In this document: one piece after another, positions 45,839-54,093 of the stretch
Numbering within the stretch: position 1 is the stretch's first letter
Layout of the letters: each line of letters opens with the position of its first letter
Assembly (NCBI RefSeq): GCF_001542775.1
Contig: NZ_CP014145.1
Coordinates: 1,674,001 to 1,738,000 of the forward strand
Reading direction: 5' to 3'
DNA from: Microterricola viridarii
Lineage (GTDB): Bacteria; Actinomycetota; Actinomycetes; Actinomycetales; Microbacteriaceae
DNA: 64,000 nucleotides
The notes under the pieces: generated by a model
Seen by the model: the letters and a program-made list of their open reading frames with translations, nothing else
What the model was told of the DNA's origin: nothing
Database searches by the model: none
Program-made: the position numbers and the translations under genes

Positions 45839-47041
45839 CTAACTGCTGAGCGCCGCCGTCGGCGATGTCTTCGCCGCTCGCACGGCCGGCAGCACCCCGG
45901 CGATCGCCCCGACCACAATCGTCACGGCAACGCCGGCCACCAGCACCTCGCCGGGAATCGCGACGATCCACCCGTTGGATCGGGCAGTGATCGCCGTGAT
46001 CAACCAGCCGAGCGCGGTTCCGGCGAGACCGCCGTAGGCCGCAAGCAGCATGGCCTCGAACAGGAACTGCAGCCGGATGTGGCGCCGGGTGGCGCCGAGC
46101 GAGCGGCGCAGGCCGATCTCGCGGCGGCGCTCGAGCACGGAGATGACCATGGTGTTGGCCACCCCGATGCCGCCCACGAGCAGCGCGATGGAACCGACGC
46201 CGACCAGCAGCCCGGTGAAGGCCTGGTCGACGGTGTTCTTCGCGGCCAGTGCGTCGGAGGGCCGACTGACCTTGACTTCGCTCGGTGACTCCGGGCTGAT
46301 CGTCGGCGGCAGCAGCGTCCGCACCGCCGCAACCCGGTCCTCATCAGAGCGCTCGTAGATCATCGTCGGGTTGCCCGTGTAGCCGAAGAGGGTGGCGGCG
46401 ATCGGCTCGCCGATCAGCGCCATCGAGTCCAGCTCGGGTGCAAGCGGTGAGGCGTCGAGGATGCCGACGACGGTGAAGGTCTGCTCGCCCAGCCAGATCT
46501 GGCTGCCCGGGGTCTGGATGCCGAGCCGCTCGGCGCTCGTGCGCCCGAGCACCACGGTCGGGAACTGCGCGGTGGCCTCGTTCAGCCAGCTGCCTGCCAG
46601 AACGCTGGCGCCCGAGGCCTCGAGCAGGTCGAGGTCGGCGGCGGCCACGCTCAGGCCGCCGGTGCGGCCACGATCGAGCTCCGCGTTGCGGAAGACGAAG
46701 ATGTCTGTGAGCGTGGCCGTCGAACTGGCGTGCTGCACCCCCTCGATGCGCCGGATGGCGGCCAGGGAGTCGGCCGGCAACGGGGCATCCTGGCCGAGCA
46801 GATCGCTGCCCGCCGTGACCGTGAGCAGGTTGGTGCCGAGCTCGGAGAGCTTGTCCTTGATCAGCGCCTGGCTGGAGGTCGAGATGCCGATCACCGAGAT
46901 CATCGCCGCGATGCCGATCGCAATACCGAGGGAGGAGAGGATGGCGCGCAACGGGCGGGCGCGCAGCCCGTGGAATCCGAGCGCGAGCAGATCGCCGGTG
47001 CGCAGTCGGGAGCGCTGGTTCAGGGTGCTGCGGCCGCTCAT
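45839..47041 (-). CDS. MacB-like ABC transporter permease
   Basis: A 400-residue permease of the MacB type: TM1 (LRAILSSLGIAIGIAAMISVIGIS), a large extracytoplasmic MacB-PCD domain (about residues 60-275), then three C-terminal helices (LLVGVGSIALLVGGIGVANTMVISVLERRREIGLRRSLGATRRHI, FLFEAMLLAAYGGLAGTALGWLI, VLVAGVAVTIVVGAIAGVLPA). The FtsX-like coupling motif R-R-R-E-I-G-L-R-R-S-L-G-A is intact. It is the last gene of the four-gene export operon; its ATG overlaps the ATPase stop by 4 bp. Confidence 0.93.
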   Translation of the reverse strand: MSGRSTLNQRSRLRTGDLLALGFHGLRARPLRAILSSLGIAIGIAAMISVIGISTSSQALIKDKLSELGTNLLTVTAGSDLLGQDAPLPADSLAAIRRIEGVQHASSTATLTDIFVFRNAELDRGRTGGLSVAAADLDLLEASGASVLAGSWLNEATAQFPTVVLGRTSAERLGIQTPGSQIWLGEQTFTVVGILDASPLAPELDSMALIGEPIAATLFGYTGNPTMIYERSDEDRVAAVRTLLPPTISPESPSEVKVSRPSDALAAKNTVDQAFTGLLVGVGSIALLVGGIGVANTMVISVLERRREIGLRRSLGATRRHIRLQFLFEAMLLAAYGGLAGTALGWLITAITARSNGWIVAIPGEVLVAGVAVTIVVGAIAGVLPAVRAAKTSPTAALSS

Positions 47042-47742
47042 GCGGCTGCTCCCTCTGTCAGCGTTCCCCGCTCGTCGGCGACGATCTCCCCGTCGCGGAT
47101 GCGCACGCGACGCGGCATCCGATCGGCCAGGCCCTGATCATGGGTGATCACAACGACGGTGGTGCCGGAGTCGTTCAGGTCGGCCAGAATCTGCATCACG
47201 CCGGACCCCGACTTGGTGTCGAGGCTGCCGGTCGGCTCATCGGCCAAGAGCAGCCGCGGTTCGCCGACGACCGCACGGGCGATGGCGACCCTCTGCCGTT
47301 CGCCGCCGGAGAGCTGCCGCGGGTGGTGCAGCAGGCGGTCGCCGAGGCCGACGCGCTGCAACGCGATCGTGGCCAGGCGGCGGCGCTCGCGCGGCGGGGT
47401 TCCGGTGTAGAGCAGTCCGGTCGCCACGTTCTCGAGTGCCGTTACGCCATCGGAGAGGTGGAACTGCTGGAAGACGAAGCCGATGGTGTGCGCGCGCAGC
47501 GCAGAGAGCTCGGCATCGCTCAGCGAGGCAACATCGTGGCCGGCGATCTCGGCTGAGCCGGAACTCGCGCGGTCGAGGGAGCCGATGATGTTGAGCATGG
47601 TGGACTTGCCCGATCCGCTCGGGCCGACGATGGCGAGCATCTCGCCCTCGTCGATCGTGAGGTCGACACCGTTCAGGGCGACGGTGGGCGGCGAGCCGTA
47701 GGAGCGCGTCACGCCCTTCAGCTCGACGATGGGGCTGGTCAT
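47038..47742 (-). CDS. ABC transporter ATPase (MacB/LolD-type)
   Basis: A 234-residue ATPase with Walker A GPSGSGKSTML, Q-loop VFQQFHL, signature LSGGERQRVAIARA, Walker B LLLADEPTGSLD and H-loop VITHD. The VGDRLLHHPRQLSGGE pattern is that of the LolD/MacB group, which powers export of antimicrobials, peptides or lipoproteins rather than import. It overlaps both the adaptor and the permease genes by 4 bp. Confidence 0.96.
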   Translation of the reverse strand: MTSPIVELKGVTRSYGSPPTVALNGVDLTIDEGEMLAIVGPSGSGKSTMLNIIGSLDRASSGSAEIAGHDVASLSDAELSALRAHTIGFVFQQFHLSDGVTALENVATGLLYTGTPPRERRRLATIALQRVGLGDRLLHHPRQLSGGERQRVAIARAVVGEPRLLLADEPTGSLDTKSGSGVMQILADLNDSGTTVVVITHDQGLADRMPRRVRIRDGEIVADERGTLTEGAAA

Positions 47743-48851
47743 TTGGCCACCACCACGACGTCGCCGTCGGCGAGCTTGCCGCCGGTGACGGCGACGAGGC
47801 CGTCGGAGAATGCGCCGAGCTCAAGCGGAACGACGCTCGAGCCAGCCCCCTTCTTGCCTGGCTTGTCGGTCACGACCTCGACGGCGAATCCGCCGCCCGG
47901 CTGGGCCAGGAGGGCCACAACCGGAACGAGCAGCACGTCGCTCTGCTTGACCTCGGTCAGCAGGATCGTCACCGAGACGTTGTCCAGATTCGCGCCAGCC
48001 TCGGCGTCATCGAGGGTGATCGTCACCGGGATCTTCAGGCTCTTCCCGGAGCTGCCCTCCCGTTCGACGGGGGCGCCGATGGCGATGATGGTGCCGTTGG
48101 CCTGCACCCCGCCGGGGAGCAGCACGTTGATCGTCGCGTCGAGTGCGACGAGACCCTGCTGGGCGGTGTCGATGAAGGCCTGCACCTCTTTGGTGGCGCC
48201 CGTCACCGCAACGATGGCGGCGCTGCTGGCGTCGCCGATGGCGGCCTTCGGGGCCTGGATGCGCACATCCGCGGGTGAGAACACGATGCGACCGGTCTCG
48301 ACCATGCCGGTCTCCTCGAGGCCCAGCGACTTCTGCCACCTCTCGACGGCGCGCTCGGTGCTGCCGGCGAACTCCTCGTCGGGCTCCCGATCGAAGAAGC
48401 CGAGCACGGCCAGGTTGCGTTCCAGTTGCAGCACATCGGCGCCGTCCGTCATCCCCAGCGAGAAGGAACGCCAGACCGGCAGGTCACCGTGCATGAGCAC
48501 GACAGGCTGGTCGTCGACGCGGAAGAGTTCCTGGCCGGCGGTGACGACGCTGCCGGATGCAGCGAGGCCGGTGACGACGCCGGGCAGCGCCGTGCCGAGA
48601 TCCCGCGGCGAGGAGTAGGCGAGCGTGCCCTGTGCCCGGAAGCCGGCGGTCAGGTCGCCGCGGGTGACCACGGCGGTATCGACGGCCACCGGTTTCGGCG
48701 CGGAGTTGGCCTGAGTTGGCGGCTGAACGAGCACGACCACGGTTGCGATGACGGCCACTGCCGCCACCGCGGCTCCGGTGATCAGCAGGGCGCGGCGCCC
48801 GCGGCGGGGCGCGGCTGCGTCGGCGCTTTCGGGCTTGTCTGCGACGGTCAC
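47739..48851 (-). CDS. MacA-like efflux adaptor with peptidoglycan-binding region
   Basis: A 370-residue membrane-anchored adaptor. One N-terminal helix (ALLITGAAVAAVAVIATVVVLV) leads to a beta-rich body with a lipoyl-like segment (TALPGVVTGLAASGSVVTAGQELFRVDD) and a peptidoglycan-binding-like stretch (DGADVLQLERNLAVLGFFDREPDEEFAGSTERAVERWQKSLGL). Beta-barrel pieces follow (VNVLLPGGVQANGTIIAIG, VSVTILLTEVKQSDVLLVPVVALL). It would link the permease to the cell wall. GTG 48851 overlaps the upstream TGA (GTGA), which decides the start. Confidence 0.88.
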   Translation of the reverse strand: MTVADKPESADAAAPRRGRRALLITGAAVAAVAVIATVVVLVQPPTQANSAPKPVAVDTAVVTRGDLTAGFRAQGTLAYSSPRDLGTALPGVVTGLAASGSVVTAGQELFRVDDQPVVLMHGDLPVWRSFSLGMTDGADVLQLERNLAVLGFFDREPDEEFAGSTERAVERWQKSLGLEETGMVETGRIVFSPADVRIQAPKAAIGDASSAAIVAVTGATKEVQAFIDTAQQGLVALDATINVLLPGGVQANGTIIAIGAPVEREGSSGKSLKIPVTITLDDAEAGANLDNVSVTILLTEVKQSDVLLVPVVALLAQPGGGFAVEVVTDKPGKKGAGSSVVPLELGAFSDGLVAVTGGKLADGDVVVVAK

Positions 48852-49360
48852 TGCTGCTCCAGCGCGTTGGCCTTCGCCGAGCACGCGTCGATGTCATTGG
48901 GGTCGGTCTCTGGGCCGAAAGCCGGGGTCATGCCGCCGTTGCCCTTCACCGGGTCCGGGTAGTCGTAGCCGAGCTCACGCATGCAGGAGGCGAACACCAG
49001 CTGCGACTCGAACAGCTCGTCCTCGGTCGGCAGGCTCTCATCGACGGGCGGTTCCCCCACCTTGTCGGTGCAGGCCGCATATGCCTTGTCGAACTCGGCC
49101 ATGTCGAACTGGGAGATGTCGATGGACTCGGACGGGGTTCCGTCCGCGTTCGTCTGGTTCAGGTCGAAGCCGGCATCCAGCATGCAGTCGTCGAGCTTCT
49201 GGCGCCAGTCCGCGATCGAGGCTTCGAAGTCGTCCGTCTTGAGCTCAGCGCCCGAGTCGGATGCCGGCGCGCAGCCGGTGAGGGCGAGCAGCAGGAAGGC
49301 ACCTGCGGCCAGGGCGCTCGCCCCAGCGCGGCGGGGTCGAATGGATTTCGTGGCAGTCAT
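48848..49360 (-). CDS. Lipoprotein, first gene of the export operon
   Basis: A 170-residue lipoprotein: basic n-region, hydrophobic core and lipobox (LLLALTGCAPASD). The rest is acidic and carries five Cys outside the lipobox (for example KLDDCMLDAGFDL, AYAACTDKVGEPP, LVFASCMRELGYDYPDP, DIDACSAKA). Function unknown; an extracytoplasmic partner of the adaptor or a sensor input for the divergent two-component system are plausible. ATG 49360 is preferred; 49366 and 49369 are close alternatives. Confidence 0.8.
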   Translation of the reverse strand: MTATKSIRPRRAGASALAAGAFLLLALTGCAPASDSGAELKTDDFEASIADWRQKLDDCMLDAGFDLNQTNADGTPSESIDISQFDMAEFDKAYAACTDKVGEPPVDESLPTEDELFESQLVFASCMRELGYDYPDPVKGNGGMTPAFGPETDPNDIDACSAKANALEQQ

Positions 49361-49435
49361 GTGCATCATCTCTCGTCGATTCAGCCCGATCGAGCGACCG
49401 GGCTGTGCCCAGTCCAACGGCTCGCCGGTTGCGAG

Positions 49436-49459
49436 AAGGTAAAGGCCGGCATTTACCTT
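49436..49459. promoter_or_regulatory. AAGGTAAA dyad between the export operon and two-component genes
   Basis: AAGGTAAA and its complement TTTACCTT flank GGCCGGCA. The site sits 72 bp before the response-regulator GTG and 75 bp before the lipoprotein ATG, so it can control both sides. The response regulator is its natural reader. Confidence 0.5.
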
Positions 49460-49530
49460 TTCTTAAGCCCCGGTCTGCTTGACTTCAGGGGTGCCGATCG
49501 CCGGGCGGCCGCAAACAAGGAGATATCGAC

Positions 49531-50187
49531 GTGAGAGTGCTGATCGTTGAAGACGAGGAGTTCCTCGCCGATGCCATCCGCACCAGGCTGGAGATGGATG
49601 CCATCGCGGCCGACATCGTCGGCGACGGCGATGCGGCGCTCCAGGCCGTCGAGATCAACGACTACGACGTGGTGCTGCTGGATCGGGATATTCCCGGCAC
49701 CCACGGGGACGACGTCTGCCGGGCGCTCGCCGCCGACCCCGAGGGGCCAGCGATCCTCATGCTCACCGCCGCCGGGCGCCTCGACGACAAGGTCGCCGGG
49801 CTGGAGCTCGGCGCCGATGACTACCTGGCCAAGCCGTTCGAGTTCCCCGAGCTCATCGCCCGGCTGCGCGCCCTGAACCGGCGCCAGTTCAGCTCGCACC
49901 CTCCCGTGCTTGAACGAAACGGCGTCCGGCTCGACCCGTTCCGGCGCGAGGTTTTCTGCAACGGTCGGCACGTGGCCCTCACCCGCAAAGAGTTCTCGGT
50001 GCTCGAGCTGCTGCTGAAGGCGGGCGGCGGCGTGGTCAGCGCCGAGACCATCCTCGAGAAGGCCTGGGACGAGAACGCGAACCCGTTCACCCAGACCGTC
50101 AAGGTGACGATCAGCACCCTGCGGCGGAAGCTGGGCGACCCCGGCATCATCACCACCGTCTCTGGAGTCGGCTATGCGATCCGCTGA
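49531..50187 (+). CDS. OmpR-family response regulator
   Basis: A 218-residue response regulator. The receiver has the acidic pair (Glu7/Asp8), phosphoacceptor Asp51 (VVLLDRDIPG), Thr in MLTAAG and Lys in DDYLAKPF. The C-terminal winged helix is ARKEFSVLELLLKAGGGVVSAETILEKAWDENANPFTQTVKVTISTLRRKLG. GTG 49531 follows AAGGAG. The kinase gene overlaps its 3' end by 14 bp. With the divergent MacAB-like operon it forms a sensor/exporter module. Confidence 0.96.
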   Translation: MRVLIVEDEEFLADAIRTRLEMDAIAADIVGDGDAALQAVEINDYDVVLLDRDIPGTHGDDVCRALAADPEGPAILMLTAAGRLDDKVAGLELGADDYLAKPFEFPELIARLRALNRRQFSSHPPVLERNGVRLDPFRREVFCNGRHVALTRKEFSVLELLLKAGGGVVSAETILEKAWDENANPFTQTVKVTISTLRRKLGDPGIITTVSGVGYAIR

Positions 50188-51391
50188 GGCGATTGGGCCC
50201 GGCATCCGCCGCTACCGGGCAACGGTGCGCACCCGGCTCGCGCTGACCTACTCGGCGCTGCTCACCGGCGCCGGCATCGTCATGCTCACGGTGGTCTACC
50301 TCGTGATGCGCTTCCTCCCCAGCTACGAGCTGGTGGCCGCCCCCACTGTGCCGGCGCAGTCGCTGGTGCCGACCGACTCGACGTCGGCCGTCATCCCGGA
50401 CCCCGGCATGGCCGGCGAGCCCGCCGCGACCGTCACCCCGAGCTCGGCACTCGTCATCACCTCGACCGATCAGATCTTCAACCTGTTGCTGGTCATCTCG
50501 CTCGTTGTGCTCGTGGCGCTCGCCATCGTCGGCGTCGCTGTCGGCTGGGCCGTCGCCGGGCGGGTGCTCGCCCCGCTGCAGTACATCAACAGCGCCGCCA
50601 GCCGGGCCGCCCACGGCGACCTCAGCCAGCGCATCGGGCTGAGCGGCCCGCGCGACGAGATCTCGGAGCTGGCCGCGAACTTCGACGACATGCTGGCGCA
50701 GCTGGAGCGCTCCTTCGCCGCCTCGCGCCGGTTCGCCCTGAACGCCTCGCATGAGCTGCTCACCCCTCTCGCCACAACCCGGGCCATGCTCGATGTCGCG
50801 ATCGCACAGCGCGAGCGCCCCGAGGACCTGCAGGTGTTCGACCGCCTGCGCGTGATGAACGAGCGCAGCATCGAGACCGTCGAGGCCCTCCTCGACCTCG
50901 CCCAGATTCAGTCGTCAACGGCAGAGCCCGAACCGGTCGACCTCGCCCAGGCCGCGGCCGAGGCCATCGACGGCTGCAGCGCGGAGGCCGCCGAGCACGG
51001 CGTGCGCGTCGAGCTCGACTTGGAGCCGGCCACGATCGAGGCCGAGCCGGTGCTCGTGCGACAGCTTTTGACGAATCTCGTGCACAACGCGATCCGGCAC
51101 AACCTGGCCGACGGCGGCTTCCTCGCGGTGACGACGCGGGCGGATGCCGCCGGCGCCACGATCGAGCTCTCCAACAGCGGCGCCGTGCTCAGCCCCGCCG
51201 ACGTCGCCGCGCTCACGGAGCAGTTCACCCGGGTCGCCGGGCGCACGACCAGCTCTTCCGGGCGCGGGCACGGCCTCGGCCTGTCGATCGTCGCCGCCAT
51301 CGTCAACCGTTTCGAGGGCGAGCTCGCCCTGGAGCCCCGCCCCGGCGGTGGCCTCCATGTCCGCGTGACGATCCCCGCCGCCGCCGCCTGA
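50174..51391 (+). CDS. Sensor histidine kinase
   Basis: A 405-residue kinase: TM1 (LALTYSALLTGAGIVMLTVVYLVM), an extracytoplasmic loop of about 60 residues (Pro/Ser/Thr-rich, SLVPTDSTSAVIPDPG), TM2 (LLLVISLVVLVALAIVGVAVG), HAMP (RVLAPLQYINSAASRAAHGDLSQRI), H-box with the phospho-His (FALNASHELLTPLATT), N-box (LLTNLVHNAIRHN), and ATP-lid box GRGHGLGLSIVAAI. The small, low-complexity loop suggests membrane or cell-wall sensing rather than a soluble ligand domain. It overlaps the response regulator by 14 bp. Confidence 0.95.
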   Translation: MRSAEAIGPGIRRYRATVRTRLALTYSALLTGAGIVMLTVVYLVMRFLPSYELVAAPTVPAQSLVPTDSTSAVIPDPGMAGEPAATVTPSSALVITSTDQIFNLLLVISLVVLVALAIVGVAVGWAVAGRVLAPLQYINSAASRAAHGDLSQRIGLSGPRDEISELAANFDDMLAQLERSFAASRRFALNASHELLTPLATTRAMLDVAIAQRERPEDLQVFDRLRVMNERSIETVEALLDLAQIQSSTAEPEPVDLAQAAAEAIDGCSAEAAEHGVRVELDLEPATIEAEPVLVRQLLTNLVHNAIRHNLADGGFLAVTTRADAAGATIELSNSGAVLSPADVAALTEQFTRVAGRTTSSSGRGHGLGLSIVAAIVNRFEGELALEPRPGGGLHVRVTIPAAAA

Positions 51392-51424
51392 GCGGTCCGC
51401 CTGAGCGCGTCGCCCCGCCGCTCC

Positions 51425-52342
51425 CCCGTTGGCTCGAGGGAGCGCCAGCGACCGAAGCCAACAACCGCGGCATCCGCCCGCCGCGCTGGGTGCGCCCGTC
51501 GAACCCCACAGCGGCAACCCGGTCACGCCAGCTCCCGGGCTTCGGGCGCTGCGCTGCTCCTTCGTCGCGGCGCGGCGCCCTCCAGCCGACGTGCAGAGCG
51601 GCGCGGCACCCTCCAGCCGACGTGCATCCCCCGTTGGCTCGAGGGAGCGCCAGCGACCGAAGCCAACACACACGCATCCGCCCGCCCCGCCGGGTGCACC
51701 CGACGAACCCCACACCGGCAACCCGGTCACGCCAACTCCCCGGCTTCGGGCGCTGCGCTGCTCCTTCGTCGCGGCGCTGCACCCTCCAGCCGACGTGCAG
51801 AGCGGCGGCACCCTCCAGCCGAGGTGCATCTCCCGTTGGCTCGAGGGAGCGCCAGCGACCGAAGCCAACAACCGCGGCATCTACCCGCCCCGACGGGTGC
51901 ACCCGTCGAACCTCACGCCGGCAACCCGATCACGCCAGCTCCCGAGCTTCGGGCGCTGCGCTGCTCCATCGTCGCGGCGCGGCACCCTCCAGCCGACGTG
52001 CAGAGCGGCGGCCCCCTCCAGCCGACGTGCAGAGCGGCGCGGCACCCTCTAGCCGACGTGAATCCCCCGTTGGCTCAAGGGAGCGCCAACGACCGAAGCC
52101 AACAAACGCGACATCCGCCCGCCCCCGCTCGGTGCGCCCGACGAACCCCACACCGGCAACCCGATCACGCCAACTCCCCGGCTTCGGGCGCTGCGTTGCT
52201 CCTTCGTCGCGGCGCGGCCCCCTCCAGCCGACGTGCAGAGCGGCGCGGCACCCTCCAGCCGACGTGCAGAGCGGCGCGGAGCCCTCCAGCCGACGTGCAT
52301 CCCCCGTTGGCTCGAGGGAGCGCCAGCGACCGAAGCCAACAA
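51425..52342. repeat. Palindromic repeat array 2 between convergent genes
   Basis: Five copies of the type B module (CCCGTTGGCTCGAGGGAGCG, then CCAGCGACCGAAGCCAAC) start at 51425, 51630, 51832, 52066 and 52303, with periods of 205, 202, 234 and 237 bp. Between them are GGGCTTCGGGCGCTGCGCTG, CTCCTTCGTCGCGGCG and runs of CCCTCCAGCCGACGTGCAGAG. The same CTTCGTCGCGGCG/GCTGCGCTGCTCC module occurs inverted at the end of array 1. The array lies between the kinase (plus) and the RimK-like gene (minus). I see no gene in it. Confidence 0.88.
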
Positions 52343-52385
52343 CCGCGGCATCCGCCCGCAGACGGAATCCGCCCGCTGACGAGAG

Positions 52386-53576
52386 CTACCCCTCGGGGAT
52401 CGGCTCCTTGGGCAGCTTGCGCACGCGCGCCCGCCGGCGCCGGCGCTCCGGCACCATCGAGCGCATCTCGTCGAGCTTGCCGAAACAGAGCAGCCTGTCC
52501 CCCGCCTCCAGCACGAGATCGCCCTTCGGGTTGGGTAGCACGGCCGTGCCGCGGTGCACCGTCAGCACGGTGATGTCGCGGTCGCCGAGCCCGGAGGCCG
52601 CCATCGTCTTGCCGACGAAGTCTGCGTTGCCGTAGACGACGATCTCGGCGACGCCGTAGCCCGTCGAGACGCTGAGGCGCTGGCGCACGTCGATCTCAGG
52701 GAATCCGACCTGGTCGGCGATGTAGTCGATGATGGCGCCAGCCACATCGAGCCCGGTCGCCCGCTCAATGCCCTCGAGGCCCGGCGAGGAATTGACCTCC
52801 ATGATCAGCGGGCCGTCGTTGCCCTCCAGCATGTCGACACCGGCGACGCGCAGGCCCATGATCTGGGCCGCCCGCACGGCGGCGCGGGTGTACTCCGGCG
52901 TCAGCTCCACGGCCTCGACGGTGCCACCGCGGTGCACGTTCGAGCGGAACTCGTCACCGCTGGCGACCCGGCGCATGGCGGCGACGACACGGTCGCCGAC
53001 CACGAGTGCGCGGATGTCGCGGCCCTTGCTCTCAGAGATGAAGCTCTGGATCAGCACGTTCTGCTTGGTTGAGTGCAGCGTCTCGATGATTGCCTCGGCG
53101 ATCTTCACCTCGGGGGCGAGGATCACACCGATGCCCTGGGTGCCCTCAAGCAGCTTGATGACGACCGGCGCCCCGCCGACCCGCTCGATCGCCAGGCGCA
53201 CATCGGCCCGGTTGTGCACGAACGCCGTCGCCGGCATCGCGATCTCGTGGCGGGAGAGGATCTGGCTGGCCCGCAGCTTGTCGCGGGCGTTGCTGATGCC
53301 GTTGGCGGTGTTGGGCGTGTACACGTCCATCTGCTCGAACTGGCGCACAACGGCGGTGCCGAAGTAGGTGATCGAGTTGCCAATGCGCGGCAGGATCGCG
53401 TCGTAGTCAGAGAGCAGCCGGCCGCGGTATTGCAGGTCGGGTTCGGCGCCGGAGAGGTCGATTGCGAATCGCAGAGTGTTCAGCACCTTGACCCGGTGGC
53501 CACGTTGAAGCGCGGCGGCCCGGAGCCTTTGAGTCGAATAAGAGTGAGGGGCGCGCGAGAGGATAGCGAGTTTCAA
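52386..53576 (-). CDS. RimK-type ATP-grasp ligase with C-terminal RCK_C-like domain
   Basis: A 396-residue fusion. Residues 1 to about 300 are a RimK/ATP-grasp glutamate ligase (LSGAEPDLQYRGRLLSDYDAILPRIG, then VVIKLLEGTQGIGVIL, RALVVGDRVVAAMRRVASGDEFRSNVHRGG, VAGVDMLEGNDGPLIMEVNSSPGLEGIE). RimK adds Glu to the C-terminus of ribosomal protein S6 in E. coli. Residues from about 310 (DVRQRLSVSTGYGVAEIVVYGNADFVGKTMAASGLGDRDITVLTVHRGTAVLPNPKGDLVLEAGDRLLCFG) match TrkA_C/RCK_C ligand-binding domains of K+ channels. A very basic tail follows (RRRRRARVRKLPKE). The divergent RimB-like protease starts 26 bp away. Confidence 0.9.
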   Translation of the reverse strand: MKLAILSRAPHSYSTQRLRAAALQRGHRVKVLNTLRFAIDLSGAEPDLQYRGRLLSDYDAILPRIGNSITYFGTAVVRQFEQMDVYTPNTANGISNARDKLRASQILSRHEIAMPATAFVHNRADVRLAIERVGGAPVVIKLLEGTQGIGVILAPEVKIAEAIIETLHSTKQNVLIQSFISESKGRDIRALVVGDRVVAAMRRVASGDEFRSNVHRGGTVEAVELTPEYTRAAVRAAQIMGLRVAGVDMLEGNDGPLIMEVNSSPGLEGIERATGLDVAGAIIDYIADQVGFPEIDVRQRLSVSTGYGVAEIVVYGNADFVGKTMAASGLGDRDITVLTVHRGTAVLPNPKGDLVLEAGDRLLCFGKLDEMRSMVPERRRRRARVRKLPKEPIPEG

Positions 53577-53601
53577 CTGGGGAGCCTGCCAAGATGAAGG
53601 A

Positions 53602-54081
53602 GTGAGTGAACCTGTCTATTCAAACACCATAGCGGGCTGGCGTGAGTGGGTCCGCCTGCCGAGCATCGGTGTGCCTTGGATCAAGGCGAAACTCGACACC
53701 GGTGCCCGCAGCTCCGCTCTGCACGCCTTCGACATCGAGGAGTTCACCGGCGCCGACGGCGACTGGGTGCGCTTCCAGGTGCACCCCTGGCAGAAGTCAG
53801 ACGGGGATGCCGTCACCGTCGAGTGCCGCGTGCACGACCGCCGCACGGTGCGCAGTTCGTCGGGGCACGTCGAGGAGCGCATCATGGTGCTCATCGACGT
53901 CCAGATCCACGGCCGCACCGTGAGCGCCGAGACGACGTTGACCAACCGCGACCAGATGGGATTCCGGATGCTGATCGGGCGCGAGGCGCTCCGACAGGGC
54001 TTCCTCGTCGACTCCGCCGGCTCCTTCCTCGGCGGGCGCGCCCCGCGGGAGGTGCGCCGCCACAATCGCGGGCGCGCCTAG
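53602..54081 (+). CDS. RimB-like retropepsin (ATP-dependent zinc protease family)
   Basis: A 159-residue retropepsin-type aspartic protease of the family once called ATP-dependent zinc protease. The catalytic Asp is Asp32 in KLDTGARSSALHA (D-T-G), and GFRMLIGREAL is the second conserved segment. RimB members regulate or reverse RimK glutamylation. The GTG start sits right after AAGGAG, closer than usual, so it may be leaderless or poorly initiated; no other start fits. It diverges from the RimK-like gene with only 25 bp between coding regions. Confidence 0.88.
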   Translation: MSEPVYSNTIAGWREWVRLPSIGVPWIKAKLDTGARSSALHAFDIEEFTGADGDWVRFQVHPWQKSDGDAVTVECRVHDRRTVRSSSGHVEERIMVLIDVQIHGRTVSAETTLTNRDQMGFRMLIGREALRQGFLVDSAGSFLGGRAPREVRRHNRGRA

Positions 54082-54093
54082 AACGCACCGTGC

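Noticed and set aside
51490..52635. Apparent ORFs through repeat array 2
   Set aside because: Same reason; arrays read in several frames.
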